Positions 42,411 to 50,555 of a stretch of 64,000 nucleotides of DNA are shown here, piece by piece. Positions within the stretch are counted from its first letter, which is position 1, and every line of letters starts with the position of its first letter. The notes beneath the pieces are model-generated. The model saw only the letters and a list, made by a program, of their open reading frames with translations. It ran no database searches and had not been told where the DNA came from. This DNA is from Arthrobacter sp. 18067 (GTDB lineage: Bacteria; Actinomycetota; Actinomycetes; Actinomycetales; Micrococcaceae), in the NCBI RefSeq assembly GCF_902706295.1, contig NZ_CACSJJ010000008.1, positions 124,001-188,000 on the forward strand, read 5' to 3'. Made by a program: the position numbers and the translations under genes.

Positions 42411-44717
42411 TCAGGATCCGTTCTCCTCATTCTTAACGAAGCGCACGGTCATGGCCTTGTAGCCAGGGGTGTTGGATTCCCTGGCCACCAGCTCGCGGTG
42501 CACCAGTGCGTTGGCCTCCGGGAAGTACGCTGCGGCACATCCCTTGGCTGTGGGGTACCCGACGAGCCTGAACTTGTTGGCACGCCGTTCAGTCCCAGCG
42601 AACGTGGAGATGACGTCCACCAGATCGCGGTCCTGGAATCCCAAATCCTCAATGTCTCCGGGGTGCACCAGGATCACCCGCCTGCCATCGGAAACGCCGC
42701 GGTACCGGTCATCCAAGCCATAGAACGTGGTGTTGTACTGATCGTGGCTGCGGACCGTCTGCAGGATCAAGTGACCGGCAGGGGCTTCCAGGTACTCAAG
42801 TGGCCGCACCGAGAACCGCCCCTTGCCGATGTCCGTGGCGAAGGTGCGGGTATCCCTGGGCGGGTTGGGAAGGACAAAACCGTTCTTGGTGCGGACCCTG
42901 GCGTTGAAGTCCTCAAAGCCCGGAATGACCCTGGCAATGTGGTCGCGGATCACGTCGTAGTCCTCTGCCATGGCCCGCCAGCCGACGCTGTGGTTGTCAC
43001 CCAGCGTCGCCTGGGCCATGCGGGCCACGATCACCGGTTCGCTCAGCAGGTGCTCCGAGACCGGCTCCAGCCGGCCTTGCGTTTTATGGATGACTGACAT
43101 GGAGTCCTCCACCGACAGGAACTGCTTTCCCTTGGGGTGTTTGTCATCCGTGTCCGTCCGGCCCAAAGTGGGCAGGATCAGGGACGTCTTGCCGTGCACC
43201 ACGTGGGCGCGGTTGGGCTTGGTGGAAATGTGGACGGTCAGCCCTGCGTTCTTCAGCCCCTGTTCCAGGGCCGCGGTGTCCGATCCCGCGGCTGCGAAGT
43301 TTCCGCCCATGGAAACGAACACATCCACGTCGCCCTTTTCCAGGGCGTGCTGGGTTTCCACGGAGTCATAGCCGTGGTCGCGGGGCATGTGGAAGCCGAA
43401 TTCCGCGTCCAACGCGGCCAGGAACGATTCCTTGGGCTTCTCCCAAATGCCCATGGTCCGGTCACCCTGGACGTTGGAGTGTCCACGGACGGGGCACGCA
43501 CCGGCCCCGCGTTTGCCGAAGTTGCCTTGGAGCAGCAGGAGATTGATGATTTCCCGCAGGGTATCCACAGAATGCGGCTGCTGGGTCAGGCCCAGGGCCC
43601 AGCAGATAATGGTCGCCTTGGACGCCGCCATCATGTCGGCGGCTTTGGTGATTTCTTCCCTGGTCAGGCCTGTTGCCCGTTCTGTTTCGGCCCAGTCCAG
43701 CACCGAACGCGCTTCCCTGTAGGCCGCGAACCCTTCGGTCTGCTCCTCAATGAAGGAATGGTCGACGACGGTGCCCGGGTTTCGTTTCTCTTCCTCCAGG
43801 AGCAGGTGGCCCAGCGCCTGGAACAGCGCGAGGTCGCCACCGACCTTGATCTGCAGGAATTCATCCGCGATGGTGGTGCCGCCACCGATCACGCCGTTGA
43901 GGGATTGCGGGTCCTTGAAGTTCAGGAGGCCGGCCTCGGGCAGCGGGTTGACGGCCACAATCTTTCCCCCGTTGTTCTTGCAGTCGCGGAGGGCTGACAA
44001 CATGCGGGGATGGTTGGTTCCCGGGTTCTGGCCTACTACCAACACCAACTCGGCGTGGTGGATGTCCTCCAGGGAAACGGTGCCCTTGCCGATGCCGATG
44101 GTTGGGTTGAGCGCGCTCCCGGAGGATTCATGGCACATGTTGGAGCAGTCCGGCAGGTTGTTGGTGCCGAGGCTTCGTGCGAACAGTTGATACATGAAGG
44201 CCGTCTCATTGGCCGTCCTGCCGGAGGTGTAGAAGACGCACTTGTCCGGCGTGGTGGCGTTGACGTGCTCGCCGATCAGGGCGAATGCCTCGGTCCAGCT
44301 GATGGGCGAGTAGTGTGTGTCGCCCGGTTTGATGACCACAGGCTCCGACAATCTTCCCTGGCTCCCCAGCCAGTACTCCGTCTTGTCCTCGAGGTCGGCC
44401 AGGGAATGTTTCGCCCAGAATTCGGCACCGACAGTCCGGGTGGTGCTTTCCTCGGCGATCGCCTTGGCCCCGTTCTCGCAAAATTCCGCGGGACTGCGCC
44501 TTCCGGTGATCGATTCCGGCCACGCACATCCGGGGCAGTCAAAGCCATCATGCTGGTTGACCCTGAGCATGGATCGGACAGTGCGGGCTACTCCGGCCTG
44601 GGCGTAGCCCCGTTCAAGGGCAACAGTGACGGCCTTGAGGCCTGCCGCAGCTTGTTTGGGCGGATGGATTTGCAGGTCATCTTCGTTGATGTCCTGTTCG
44701 GGAGCATGCCTGTTCAT
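42411..44717 (-). CDS. FdhF/YdeP-type molybdopterin oxidoreductase
   Basis: A 768-aa DMSO-reductase-family enzyme. The N-terminus carries CPGCAWPE (Cys61, Cys64), the YdeP-type replacement for the usual four-Cys iron-sulfur motif. CSNMCHESSGSALN, GQNPGTNHPRM and MGGNFAAAGSD mark the cofactor-binding domains, and the C-terminal pterin-binding domain ends near HRELVARESNTPGYKA. It is classed with formate dehydrogenase alpha subunits, but the true substrate of this branch is uncertain. Encoded directly before fdhD and near moeA and a mobA-like gene. Confidence 0.9.
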   Translation of the reverse strand: MNRHAPEQDINEDDLQIHPPKQAAAGLKAVTVALERGYAQAGVARTVRSMLRVNQHDGFDCPGCAWPESITGRRSPAEFCENGAKAIAEESTTRTVGAEFWAKHSLADLEDKTEYWLGSQGRLSEPVVIKPGDTHYSPISWTEAFALIGEHVNATTPDKCVFYTSGRTANETAFMYQLFARSLGTNNLPDCSNMCHESSGSALNPTIGIGKGTVSLEDIHHAELVLVVGQNPGTNHPRMLSALRDCKNNGGKIVAVNPLPEAGLLNFKDPQSLNGVIGGGTTIADEFLQIKVGGDLALFQALGHLLLEEEKRNPGTVVDHSFIEEQTEGFAAYREARSVLDWAETERATGLTREEITKAADMMAASKATIICWALGLTQQPHSVDTLREIINLLLLQGNFGKRGAGACPVRGHSNVQGDRTMGIWEKPKESFLAALDAEFGFHMPRDHGYDSVETQHALEKGDVDVFVSMGGNFAAAGSDTAALEQGLKNAGLTVHISTKPNRAHVVHGKTSLILPTLGRTDTDDKHPKGKQFLSVEDSMSVIHKTQGRLEPVSEHLLSEPVIVARMAQATLGDNHSVGWRAMAEDYDVIRDHIARVIPGFEDFNARVRTKNGFVLPNPPRDTRTFATDIGKGRFSVRPLEYLEAPAGHLILQTVRSHDQYNTTFYGLDDRYRGVSDGRRVILVHPGDIEDLGFQDRDLVDVISTFAGTERRANKFRLVGYPTAKGCAAAYFPEANALVHRELVARESNTPGYKAMTVRFVKNEENGS

Positions 44718-44768
44718 GAGTCCATCATTGCACTTTGTTGGCGCCGCCCATGAGGCTGCCCCCTGCCC

Positions 44769-46127
44769 TCATGAGTCCAGGGCACTCCAGTCCACCGGAC
44801 CTGATGGGGTCTTCTTTTGGCTCCGCTGCGGCGCCTTGCGGGGCTTGTCTTCCGGTGTCTTCGGCGCGGGCAACGGTTTGCCCCACGGCAAGGCAAAGGC
44901 CGGGACCAGCTCGCCCAGTTGGACTCCGTGCGGCGGTACCACCATGACCCCGTCCGCACCGGCCAGGCCACGCATCATGCCAGGGCCCGCGTGCTGTGCC
45001 GGCGACGCCAACCCATACACCAGCTTGAACGGCATCAGGCGGGTTCGTCCGGGATCCGCCTCGATCATCGCTCCACACGGAACTTCGCCCACTTCCTGGA
45101 GGCTTCCATGGCCCAACGCGGCCAGCAAGGGCGCCCCCAAGGTAAACATTGCCATCATCGCGGCCAGCGGATTTCCCGGCAGACCCAGGACGAACCGGCC
45201 ATCGGGCAATTCTGCCAGTACGGCCGGATGTCCAGGCCGCATGGCAATACCGTCGATCAGCAACCGGCCACCAAGTTCGGCCACAGCCCGCCTGAAGTGG
45301 TCAGTCCCAGACCGCCCTGTCCCACCCGTAGTAATAACGACGTCGGCAGGCGGTTCAGTTTCTGCATATGGCTCGTCCGCTGTGAGTTCGTCCAGGGACG
45401 GCTCGGTGTCCTGAAGTGCGGCGAGCCATTCCCCATAGCTGTCGCCCACCCTAAGCTGTTCCCCGGCGATACCGCCCAGGAGTTCCACCACGGCGCCGAG
45501 TTGCGGGCCGAACGTATCCCGCACCTGTCCGGGCCGCGGGATACCTTGGGCCACCACTTCCGAACCCGTCAGAAGGAACCTGACCAGTGGTTTGCCCATG
45601 ACTTCGACGTGATCCAGGCCTGCCACCGCCACCAGCGCGATGTGCGCCGGGTTGAGCACTGTCCCGGATTTGAGCAGGACATCGCCCTCGGCGGCCTCTT
45701 CAGCAGCCCTGCGGATGTGTTGGCCGTTGCGCGGCTCCCCCGGTTTGGCGGTGCCGCCCAACGCAAGGACCGGGAGGCCGTCGTCGTCCGTGGTGATGAC
45801 GCCGCTCTCGCTGCGCAGCACGGCCTTGGCCCCGGGAGGTATCATCCCACCGGTAACAATGGGACTTGCCTGGTGTGGTGCAAGCCTCTGGCCCGGCTCA
45901 CTCAGTATCCACGGGCCGCTTCCATTGACGGCCCAGCCATCCATGGCGGAAGAAGCATAGTGGGGCATGTCCTGCACGGCCAGGGCATCCGCTGCCAAGG
46001 TGCGGCCGAGGGCTGAACGCAGCGGGACAGGGCCGGGCGGGATGGGAGCAGCACCATCGAACGCGCGCTGCCGAGCCTCATGCCACGTGTGTGCCGCGTG
46101 ATGGCCCTCGTTGGGGGCCTCCGTCAT
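44769..46127 (-). CDS. moeA: molybdopterin molybdotransferase MoeA
   Basis: Inserts molybdate into adenylylated molybdopterin, the last general step of Mo-cofactor synthesis. The 452-aa sequence holds MPHYASSAMDGWA, VVITTGGTGRSGTDHF, MRPGHPAVLAEL and VLGLPGNPLAAMM, the conserved MoeA blocks; a Lys/Pro-rich tail of about 35 residues is extra. Its start overlaps the stop of the MobA-like gene in ATGA. Part of the molybdenum cluster that ends with fdhD. Confidence 0.95.
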   Translation of the reverse strand: MTEAPNEGHHAAHTWHEARQRAFDGAAPIPPGPVPLRSALGRTLAADALAVQDMPHYASSAMDGWAVNGSGPWILSEPGQRLAPHQASPIVTGGMIPPGAKAVLRSESGVITTDDDGLPVLALGGTAKPGEPRNGQHIRRAAEEAAEGDVLLKSGTVLNPAHIALVAVAGLDHVEVMGKPLVRFLLTGSEVVAQGIPRPGQVRDTFGPQLGAVVELLGGIAGEQLRVGDSYGEWLAALQDTEPSLDELTADEPYAETEPPADVVITTGGTGRSGTDHFRRAVAELGGRLLIDGIAMRPGHPAVLAELPDGRFVLGLPGNPLAAMMAMFTLGAPLLAALGHGSLQEVGEVPCGAMIEADPGRTRLMPFKLVYGLASPAQHAGPGMMRGLAGADGVMVVPPHGVQLGELVPAFALPWGKPLPAPKTPEDKPRKAPQRSQKKTPSGPVDWSALDS

Positions 46128-47029
46128 TCGGCGCCAGCCCCGGACTCCGAATACTCCTGGGCAACTTTGCGGGCCAGGTCCAAGGCAGCGTTCATGGATG
46201 CGTCGTCGCTGGCCTGGCCAATGCCGCGGGCCATGCCGGCGGCGTAACCGGCGATGAAGGTGGTCAAGGGTGCGGCGGGGCGCACCACTGAATGCGCAGC
46301 AACTCCGGCCACCGCCAGGACCTCGTTGATGTCCACTTCAACGCCTTCAAGCTCAAACGCCTGCAGCAATGTGCGGCACCATTCCTCGAGCGTCTCTTCC
46401 TGGCTCTTCACGTCCGCCTCCAACTCGTAGTCAATGCCCAAGGCCGCTGCGTCCGCCCACGTATCCACGTCATCCGTAGAGCCTGCGGGGACGGCAACGT
46501 CCAGCACATTCAGCCTAGCAAGCAGCCGGAACACTGAAGAGTTCGTTAACCCGGAACCTTGCGAAGCTACGGCCACCTCCCGTTCCATGGCTGCGGTGCT
46601 GTAGGCCCCCAACAGCGGTTGCTTCCGTCCGTCCGCGGAGACTGCCATGGCCCCTTCCACCCCGGGCTGTGAGGCAAGTGCTTCCCAGAGGAGGGCAACC
46701 CCACGGGACGCATGGGGCATGTCGCAAGCCAGGACAAGCGTCCATGCAGCGCCCATGCCGTTGTTTTTCAGCGCTGCCAAGCCCGCAGCAATCGCCGCGG
46801 CCGGACCCGCGAACGCCGGCTCCTCCCGAGCCCTCAGCACGTTGTCCGGCACCAACTCACCGCCGGTTCCTGACGCATCCGGGCCTACGACCACCACGGC
46901 TGCAGCACCCCGGACTGCCTGCAGGGCATGCGAAAGGAGCGACGCGCCGTCGTATGTCAGCGACGGCTTGGGCACGCCCCCGAGGCGGGTGGCCCTGCCA
47001 CCCGCCAAAATCACGGCGTTGAACTCCAT
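46124..47029 (-). CDS. MobA-like nucleotidyltransferase fused to a DUF6457-like domain
   Basis: A 301-aa two-domain protein. Residues 1-195 form a GT-A/NTP-transferase with LAGGRATRLGGVPKP and ACDMPHAS, as in MobA, which links GMP to molybdopterin. Residues 205-301 are a separate helical domain (LEEWCRTLLQAFEL ... LDLARKVAQEYSESG) resembling DUF6457. It is the first gene of a coupled pair with moeA. The fusion implies that the small domain also works in Mo-cofactor maturation. Confidence 0.88.
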   Translation of the reverse strand: MEFNAVILAGGRATRLGGVPKPSLTYDGASLLSHALQAVRGAAAVVVVGPDASGTGGELVPDNVLRAREEPAFAGPAAAIAAGLAALKNNGMGAAWTLVLACDMPHASRGVALLWEALASQPGVEGAMAVSADGRKQPLLGAYSTAAMEREVAVASQGSGLTNSSVFRLLARLNVLDVAVPAGSTDDVDTWADAAALGIDYELEADVKSQEETLEEWCRTLLQAFELEGVEVDINEVLAVAGVAAHSVVRPAAPLTTFIAGYAAGMARGIGQASDDASMNAALDLARKVAQEYSESGAGAE

Positions 47030-47071
47030 CCGCCCAGATTACCCGGACGTCCGGAGGTCAGCAGAAATCGA

Positions 47072-47572
47072 TCAGGCAGCGGATTCCGGCAACAGGAACG
47101 GGTCCCAGTCCGGCGCAGGTTTCTCGAGTTCTTTGATCTGCCACATGGTTCCCTGGGGCACACCGGGCTTGAAACGGAGTTTCCAACCCATTTCGGCCAG
47201 CGTGTGGTCGCTCTTGGCGTTGTTGCATTTCAAGCACGCCGCAACCAGGTTTTCCCAGGAATCCGCGCCACCCCTGGACTTGGGGTGGACGTGGTCTATG
47301 GTGTGGGCTGTTTTCCCGCAGTAGGCGCAGTGGTGACCGTCGCGGCGAAGGACCCCGCGGCGACTCACGGCGGTAATCCTGTTGTACCTGGGACGGATGT
47401 AGCGGTTAAGGAGGATCACGGATGGTCGTCCGAGAATCTCCTGCGGCCCGACGACAGGCTCGTCGCCTTCGGCCACAACGCTAGCTTTCCCAGTCAGCAC
47501 AAGGACCAGCGCCCGGCGGAATGTTATTACCGCCAGCGGTTCATATCCAGCATTCAGAACGAGTGTGCGCAT
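47072..47572 (-). CDS. HNH endonuclease family protein
   Basis: A 166-aa protein with the HNH core CAYCGKTAHTIDHVHPKSRGG followed by CLKCNNAKS; the two CxxC pairs form the zinc ribbon and DHVHP supplies the catalytic His. An N-terminal segment of about 70 residues (LNAGYEPLAVITFRRALVLVL) is typical of the widespread actinobacterial HNH genes found next to wall or metabolic loci, whose biological target is unknown. No restriction or phage genes adjoin it. Confidence 0.88.
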   Translation of the reverse strand: MRTLVLNAGYEPLAVITFRRALVLVLTGKASVVAEGDEPVVGPQEILGRPSVILLNRYIRPRYNRITAVSRRGVLRRDGHHCAYCGKTAHTIDHVHPKSRGGADSWENLVAACLKCNNAKSDHTLAEMGWKLRFKPGVPQGTMWQIKELEKPAPDWDPFLLPESAA

Positions 47573-47741
47573 GCACGTACCTCTTCACGGCCGCACCCGT
47601 CAGGGGCACGAGGGCCGGCTGCCCTCTGCTTGTACGGGCTGTGGATCGACAACATAAGGGTAAGCACTTATATGCCGTATCAACGAATCTTTCTGCGGTT
47701 TCGCGTGCAGTGTCGGCAAGAGTTCATGCGTGGTTAAAGCA

Positions 47742-47775
47742 GAACACCCCGCCGGCCGGAGCCTGCGGGGTGTTC
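47742..47775 (-). terminator. rho-independent terminator after the first wall-hydrolase gene
   Basis: Perfect 11-bp stem GAACACCCCGC/GCGGGGTGTTC with a 12-nt loop, 13 nt beyond the stop of the 47789-48562 gene; the minus-strand exit TGCTTTAACC is moderately T-rich. Confidence 0.75.
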
Positions 47776-47788
47776 CTGAGATCTGGGA

Positions 47789-48562
47789 TCAGCCGTTGAC
47801 GCGGATGAAAACCGGGCCGGAGCCGACGTTCACGCTGAACAGTGCCGTGGTGGAGCCGTTCCATCCACCGTGGACTGCCATGCCGTTGCCGACGTAGACA
47901 GCAATGTGCGCCTGTCCGGCCAAACCGCCGTTGGCGTAGTAGGCGAGGTCGCCGGGCTGTGCTTCCGCTGCGCTGACGGTGCGGCCCAGGGACAGGTAAC
48001 CAGCGGGCCAGTCGTGGAAGTTGATACCAACGGCGGCCAGGGAGTTGGTCACCAACATGGTGCAGTCCTGGGTGACGCCGAGCTGTGCGTAGGCGGCAGC
48101 AGCAATTGCTGCACCAAGGCCGCTGGCAGCTGCCGGAGCCTTTGCAGCCGGAGTCGCGGTGTTGACGGCGACCGTAGCGTTGCCGGCAGGTGCTGTGCTC
48201 TCCGCGGCCGTCTTGGTTTCGGCCTTGGCCGGAGCCTTCTTCACTACCGGAGCCGGAGCTTCCACCGTGGTAACCACGGGGCGCTCGTAGGAGATGGCAA
48301 CCGTGGAGTCCGCAGCGATGGTCGCCTGGACTACCGACTGGACGTCAAGGGTGGACGTCGCGGTGGACTCGCGGTCCACGTTGGTGTCGGCAGCGTTGGC
48401 AGCAACGCTACCGGTCAGGACCAGGCCTGAAGCTGCGGCGATTACTGCTGCCTGGCGGCCAACGCCACCGGCGTTGTCGCTGACGGCCTTGGCAATGACG
48501 GCAAGCGAGCTGGTCTTGGGGGCCTCAGCGCGATGCCGTGCAACTTTGTGTGCACTGGTCAT
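47789..48562 (-). CDS. secreted NlpC/P60-like peptidoglycan hydrolase
   Basis: A 257-aa exported protein. The long signal region (about residues 30-58) ends GSVAANAADT. An Ala/Pro/Lys-rich linker follows, then an NlpC/P60-like domain with catalytic Cys in TQDCTMLVT and His in AHIAVYVGNGMAVHGG. Family members cut the D-Glu-gamma-DAP/Lys bond of the peptide stem. The nucleophile context is DCTML, unlike the DCSGF of its neighbour. Start ATG at 48562; an upstream extension would run through two hairpins. Shares its N-terminal region with the next gene, so the two are paralogs. Confidence 0.85.
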   Translation of the reverse strand: MTSAHKVARHRAEAPKTSSLAVIAKAVSDNAGGVGRQAAVIAAASGLVLTGSVAANAADTNVDRESTATSTLDVQSVVQATIAADSTVAISYERPVVTTVEAPAPVVKKAPAKAETKTAAESTAPAGNATVAVNTATPAAKAPAAASGLGAAIAAAAYAQLGVTQDCTMLVTNSLAAVGINFHDWPAGYLSLGRTVSAAEAQPGDLAYYANGGLAGQAHIAVYVGNGMAVHGGWNGSTTALFSVNVGSGPVFIRVNG

Positions 48563-48580
48563 GGTTTTCTCTTTTCGTAT

Positions 48581-48642
48581 CCGCGTGCAGTTGGGGTACA
48601 CGCGGCTAATCGGTGCGCCAGCACTTGGGGGGCATGCTGGCG
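48581..48642 (-). promoter_or_regulatory. paired C-rich-loop hairpins in the leader of the first wall-hydrolase gene
   Basis: Two hairpins fill the 100-bp gap: an 8-bp CGCCAGCA-type stem at 48616-48642 whose loop contains six C, and a stem CCGCGTG/CACGCGG-type at 48581-48605 with four C in the loop (minus-strand reading). No U-tract follows either. The paired C-rich loops recall the 6C RNA motif of actinobacteria, but the second loop has too few C for a firm call. Confidence 0.5.
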
Positions 48643-48662
48643 AACCTCGAACCGGATTGTTT

Positions 48663-49406
48663 CTAGCGGAGGGTGAAGAAGGAGGACGTGCCGGTGGAGG
48701 CAGCCGAGTGCAGGAGCGTGCCCTGGCCCGGGTTCAAAGCGCTGATCATCATGCCGTTGCCAACGTAGATGCCTACGTGGGCTCCGCCGTTCTGCATGAC
48801 CAGGTCACCGGGCGCAGGAGTGCTGGTGGGCTTCATGGCAGTCCAGGCGTTGACGCGCGGGATGCTGATGCCTGCCTGTGCGTAGACCCACTGGGTGAAG
48901 CCGGAGCAGTCCCAGCCGTTGGGCGTGGTGCCGCCCCAAACGTACGGGTGGCCAATGCCGGTGTAGGCGATCGCAGCGAGGCCGGAGGCCGCGGCGCTGG
49001 AAGCAGCGTCCTTGGCTTCGGACGACTTGGCGGTGACAGCACCTGCTGCGTCCTGCGTGCCGTTTGCCGTGGCCCGCTGGGTGGTCTGCGAAGCGCGCTG
49101 GATCTTGGGGGCTTCCTTGGTGGCCACTACGGGGCTTTCGAAGGAAACGGTGGCAGTGGGCTCCGCGGTGACGACGGCGGTGGCAACCATCTGCTGTGTG
49201 CTGGAGGCTTCCGACTTGGATACGTCGGTGTCAGCTGCCTGTGCCGGCAAGCCGACGCTGAGGACGAGGCCTGATGCTGCTGCCAGGACGACAGCCTGGC
49301 GGCCGACGGTACCGGCATTCGATGAGACAGCCTTGGAAAGCGTGTTCAAGGGGTTCGTACGAACCGATTCGGCGCGGTGGCGCGCAGGGGTAGTGCGTGA
49401 TGACAC
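48663..49406 (-). CDS. secreted NlpC/P60 peptidoglycan endopeptidase
   Basis: A 247-aa exported hydrolase. Signal region around residues 25-60 ends VGLPAQAADT. A Ser/Ala-rich linker leads to the NlpC/P60 domain, GHPYVWGGTTPNGWDCSGFTQ (split here by the DCSGF nucleophile Cys), and GAHVGIYVGNGMM with the catalytic His. It is expected to cleave stem peptides during wall remodelling. The GTG start at 49406 follows GGGAGAGG, which is the 3' end of a c-di-AMP riboswitch; frames reaching 49598 run through that RNA and were rejected. Confidence 0.92.
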   Translation of the reverse strand: MSSRTTPARHRAESVRTNPLNTLSKAVSSNAGTVGRQAVVLAAASGLVLSVGLPAQAADTDVSKSEASSTQQMVATAVVTAEPTATVSFESPVVATKEAPKIQRASQTTQRATANGTQDAAGAVTAKSSEAKDAASSAAASGLAAIAYTGIGHPYVWGGTTPNGWDCSGFTQWVYAQAGISIPRVNAWTAMKPTSTPAPGDLVMQNGGAHVGIYVGNGMMISALNPGQGTLLHSAASTGTSSFFTLR

Positions 49407-49414
49407 GTAGGTAG

Positions 49415-49590
49415 CCTCTCCCAATGCCTGCGAGGTGAGCTGTCGGATTCGGATGGGAGTCATCCGGCCGCGCTGCTTCAAGGAAGCTTTGCGACTTAAC
49501 CCCAAGGCCTTCTTTCGAAGACCAGAAGTGGTTCCCCCGCCCCTGCCAGACGATTTATGCGAACGGACCTCGAGTGGTGGCAGAGCTAGG
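49415..49590 (-). promoter_or_regulatory. cyclic di-AMP riboswitch (ydaO-yuaA type) for the NlpC/P60 gene
   Basis: Minus-strand reading gives the ydaO landmarks in order: GGGGGAACCAC at 49528-49538, TTGGGG at 49501-49506 and CGAATCCGACAGCT at 49438-49451, then CCTCGCAGGC. The outer stem pairs CTCTGCCA-type sequence near 49585 with GGCAGGGG. The 3' end merges with the GGGAGAGG ribosome site 8 nt before the GTG. In actinobacteria this RNA shuts down wall hydrolases at high c-di-AMP. This region accounts for most of the 311-bp gene-free interval. Confidence 0.9.
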
Positions 49591-49633
49591 CAATCCACTC
49601 AAGTGCACCGGCCCCCTAAAAAGCCGATGCGCT

Positions 49634-49689
49634 TTGTACGGTACAACAGTTGAACGCGAATGTCACATTCAGGTCACGGGGTGTGTCAC
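49634..49689. promoter_or_regulatory. promoter region with a palindrome and three phased GTCAC repeats
   Basis: Upstream of the riboswitch lies the 13-bp palindrome TTGTACGGTACAA (49634-49646) and GTCAC at 49662, 49673 and 49685, spaced 11 and 12 bp, roughly one helical turn. Direct repeats of this type resemble binding sites of the wall regulator MtrA; the identity of any binder is inference. Confidence 0.45.
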
Positions 49690-49717
49690 GAATGCGAGAG
49701 ACAACCATCAACTGGCT

Positions 49718-50548
49718 TTAGAGCCAGCCCATGGGGTCGACAACTTCACCGTTGACCTGGACCTCAAAGTGGAGGTGGCAGCCGGTGGAAGCGCCCGTGG
49801 TGCCGCTCAGCGCGACCGTATCGCCGCGGCTGACCGTCTGGCCCACCTTGACGGTGAAGGACGACAGGTGGTTGTACGTGGTCTCGAGGCCGTTCCCGTG
49901 GTCTACCACCACGCGGTTGCCTCCGCCGTACTCGTGCCAACCGGCAAAGGTGACCTTGCCACTGGCTGCTGCATGCACGGCAGTGCCGCACTGTGCCACG
50001 AAGTCCTGGCCGCGGTGGAAGTCACCTGAGCCTCCCGTGAGGGGGCTGACGCGGTAGCCAAACGGGGATGCGGTGGTCAGCGTGTCGAGCGGGCTGGCCA
50101 TGGTGCCCGCTGACGATGCCCTCTGGATGCTGCCGGCGGACTGCGCGCTGAGCAGTTGCTTCAGCTTTCCGTCGGGGTCGGCTGCAGTGGCAACAGCAGC
50201 ACGGCTGAAGTCGATCTTGGCGGATGCGGCTGCGGAAACCTCGGGCTGGCTGCCACCGGTGACGGCAAGGGCCGACTCGGTCTGGCCTGATTCCGAGGTG
50301 GCCATGACGGGGCTCGTGGCCGGCAGACCGACAGTCAGGGCGAGTCCGGTGGCGGCAAGCGCAACTCCGGCCTTCTGCCCGACGCCACTGGCTGCGGCGA
50401 AGTCGGCTACCTGGCGCAACGGGCTCTTACGGCGACGCACCTGGCGTTCGGTGTCGCGTGGCCGGATCTCCGATACGACGCGGGCTGGCCGCAGCTCAGC
50501 AGCGGGGCCGGACGCGCGGCGGCGGCCCCTGACGTTCTGCGTTGTCAA
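49718..50548 (-). CDS. secreted M23-family (LytM) metallopeptidase
   Basis: A 276-aa exported peptidoglycan endopeptidase. Signal region near residues 58-82 (VALAATGLALTVGLPATSP). The C-terminal M23 domain has FHRGQDF (His and Asp zinc ligands) and GCHLHFEV, and the middle strand motif YNHLSSF. All catalytic positions are present. The TTG start follows AGAGGAAC at the 3' edge of a c-di-AMP riboswitch. It is a separate transcription unit from the NlpC/P60 gene, which has its own riboswitch. Confidence 0.93.
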   Translation of the reverse strand: MTTQNVRGRRRASGPAAELRPARVVSEIRPRDTERQVRRRKSPLRQVADFAAASGVGQKAGVALAATGLALTVGLPATSPVMATSESGQTESALAVTGGSQPEVSAAASAKIDFSRAAVATAADPDGKLKQLLSAQSAGSIQRASSAGTMASPLDTLTTASPFGYRVSPLTGGSGDFHRGQDFVAQCGTAVHAAASGKVTFAGWHEYGGGNRVVVDHGNGLETTYNHLSSFTVKVGQTVSRGDTVALSGTTGASTGCHLHFEVQVNGEVVDPMGWL

Positions 50549-50555
50549 ACTCTGT

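Noticed and set aside
48581-48642. Firm call of 6C RNA
   Set aside because: Only one loop has six C and no separate promoter or terminator is evident, so only a resemblance is reported.
49407-49598. N-terminal extension of the NlpC/P60 frame
   Set aside because: It runs through the c-di-AMP riboswitch; the GTG at 49406 follows the riboswitch and a ribosome site.
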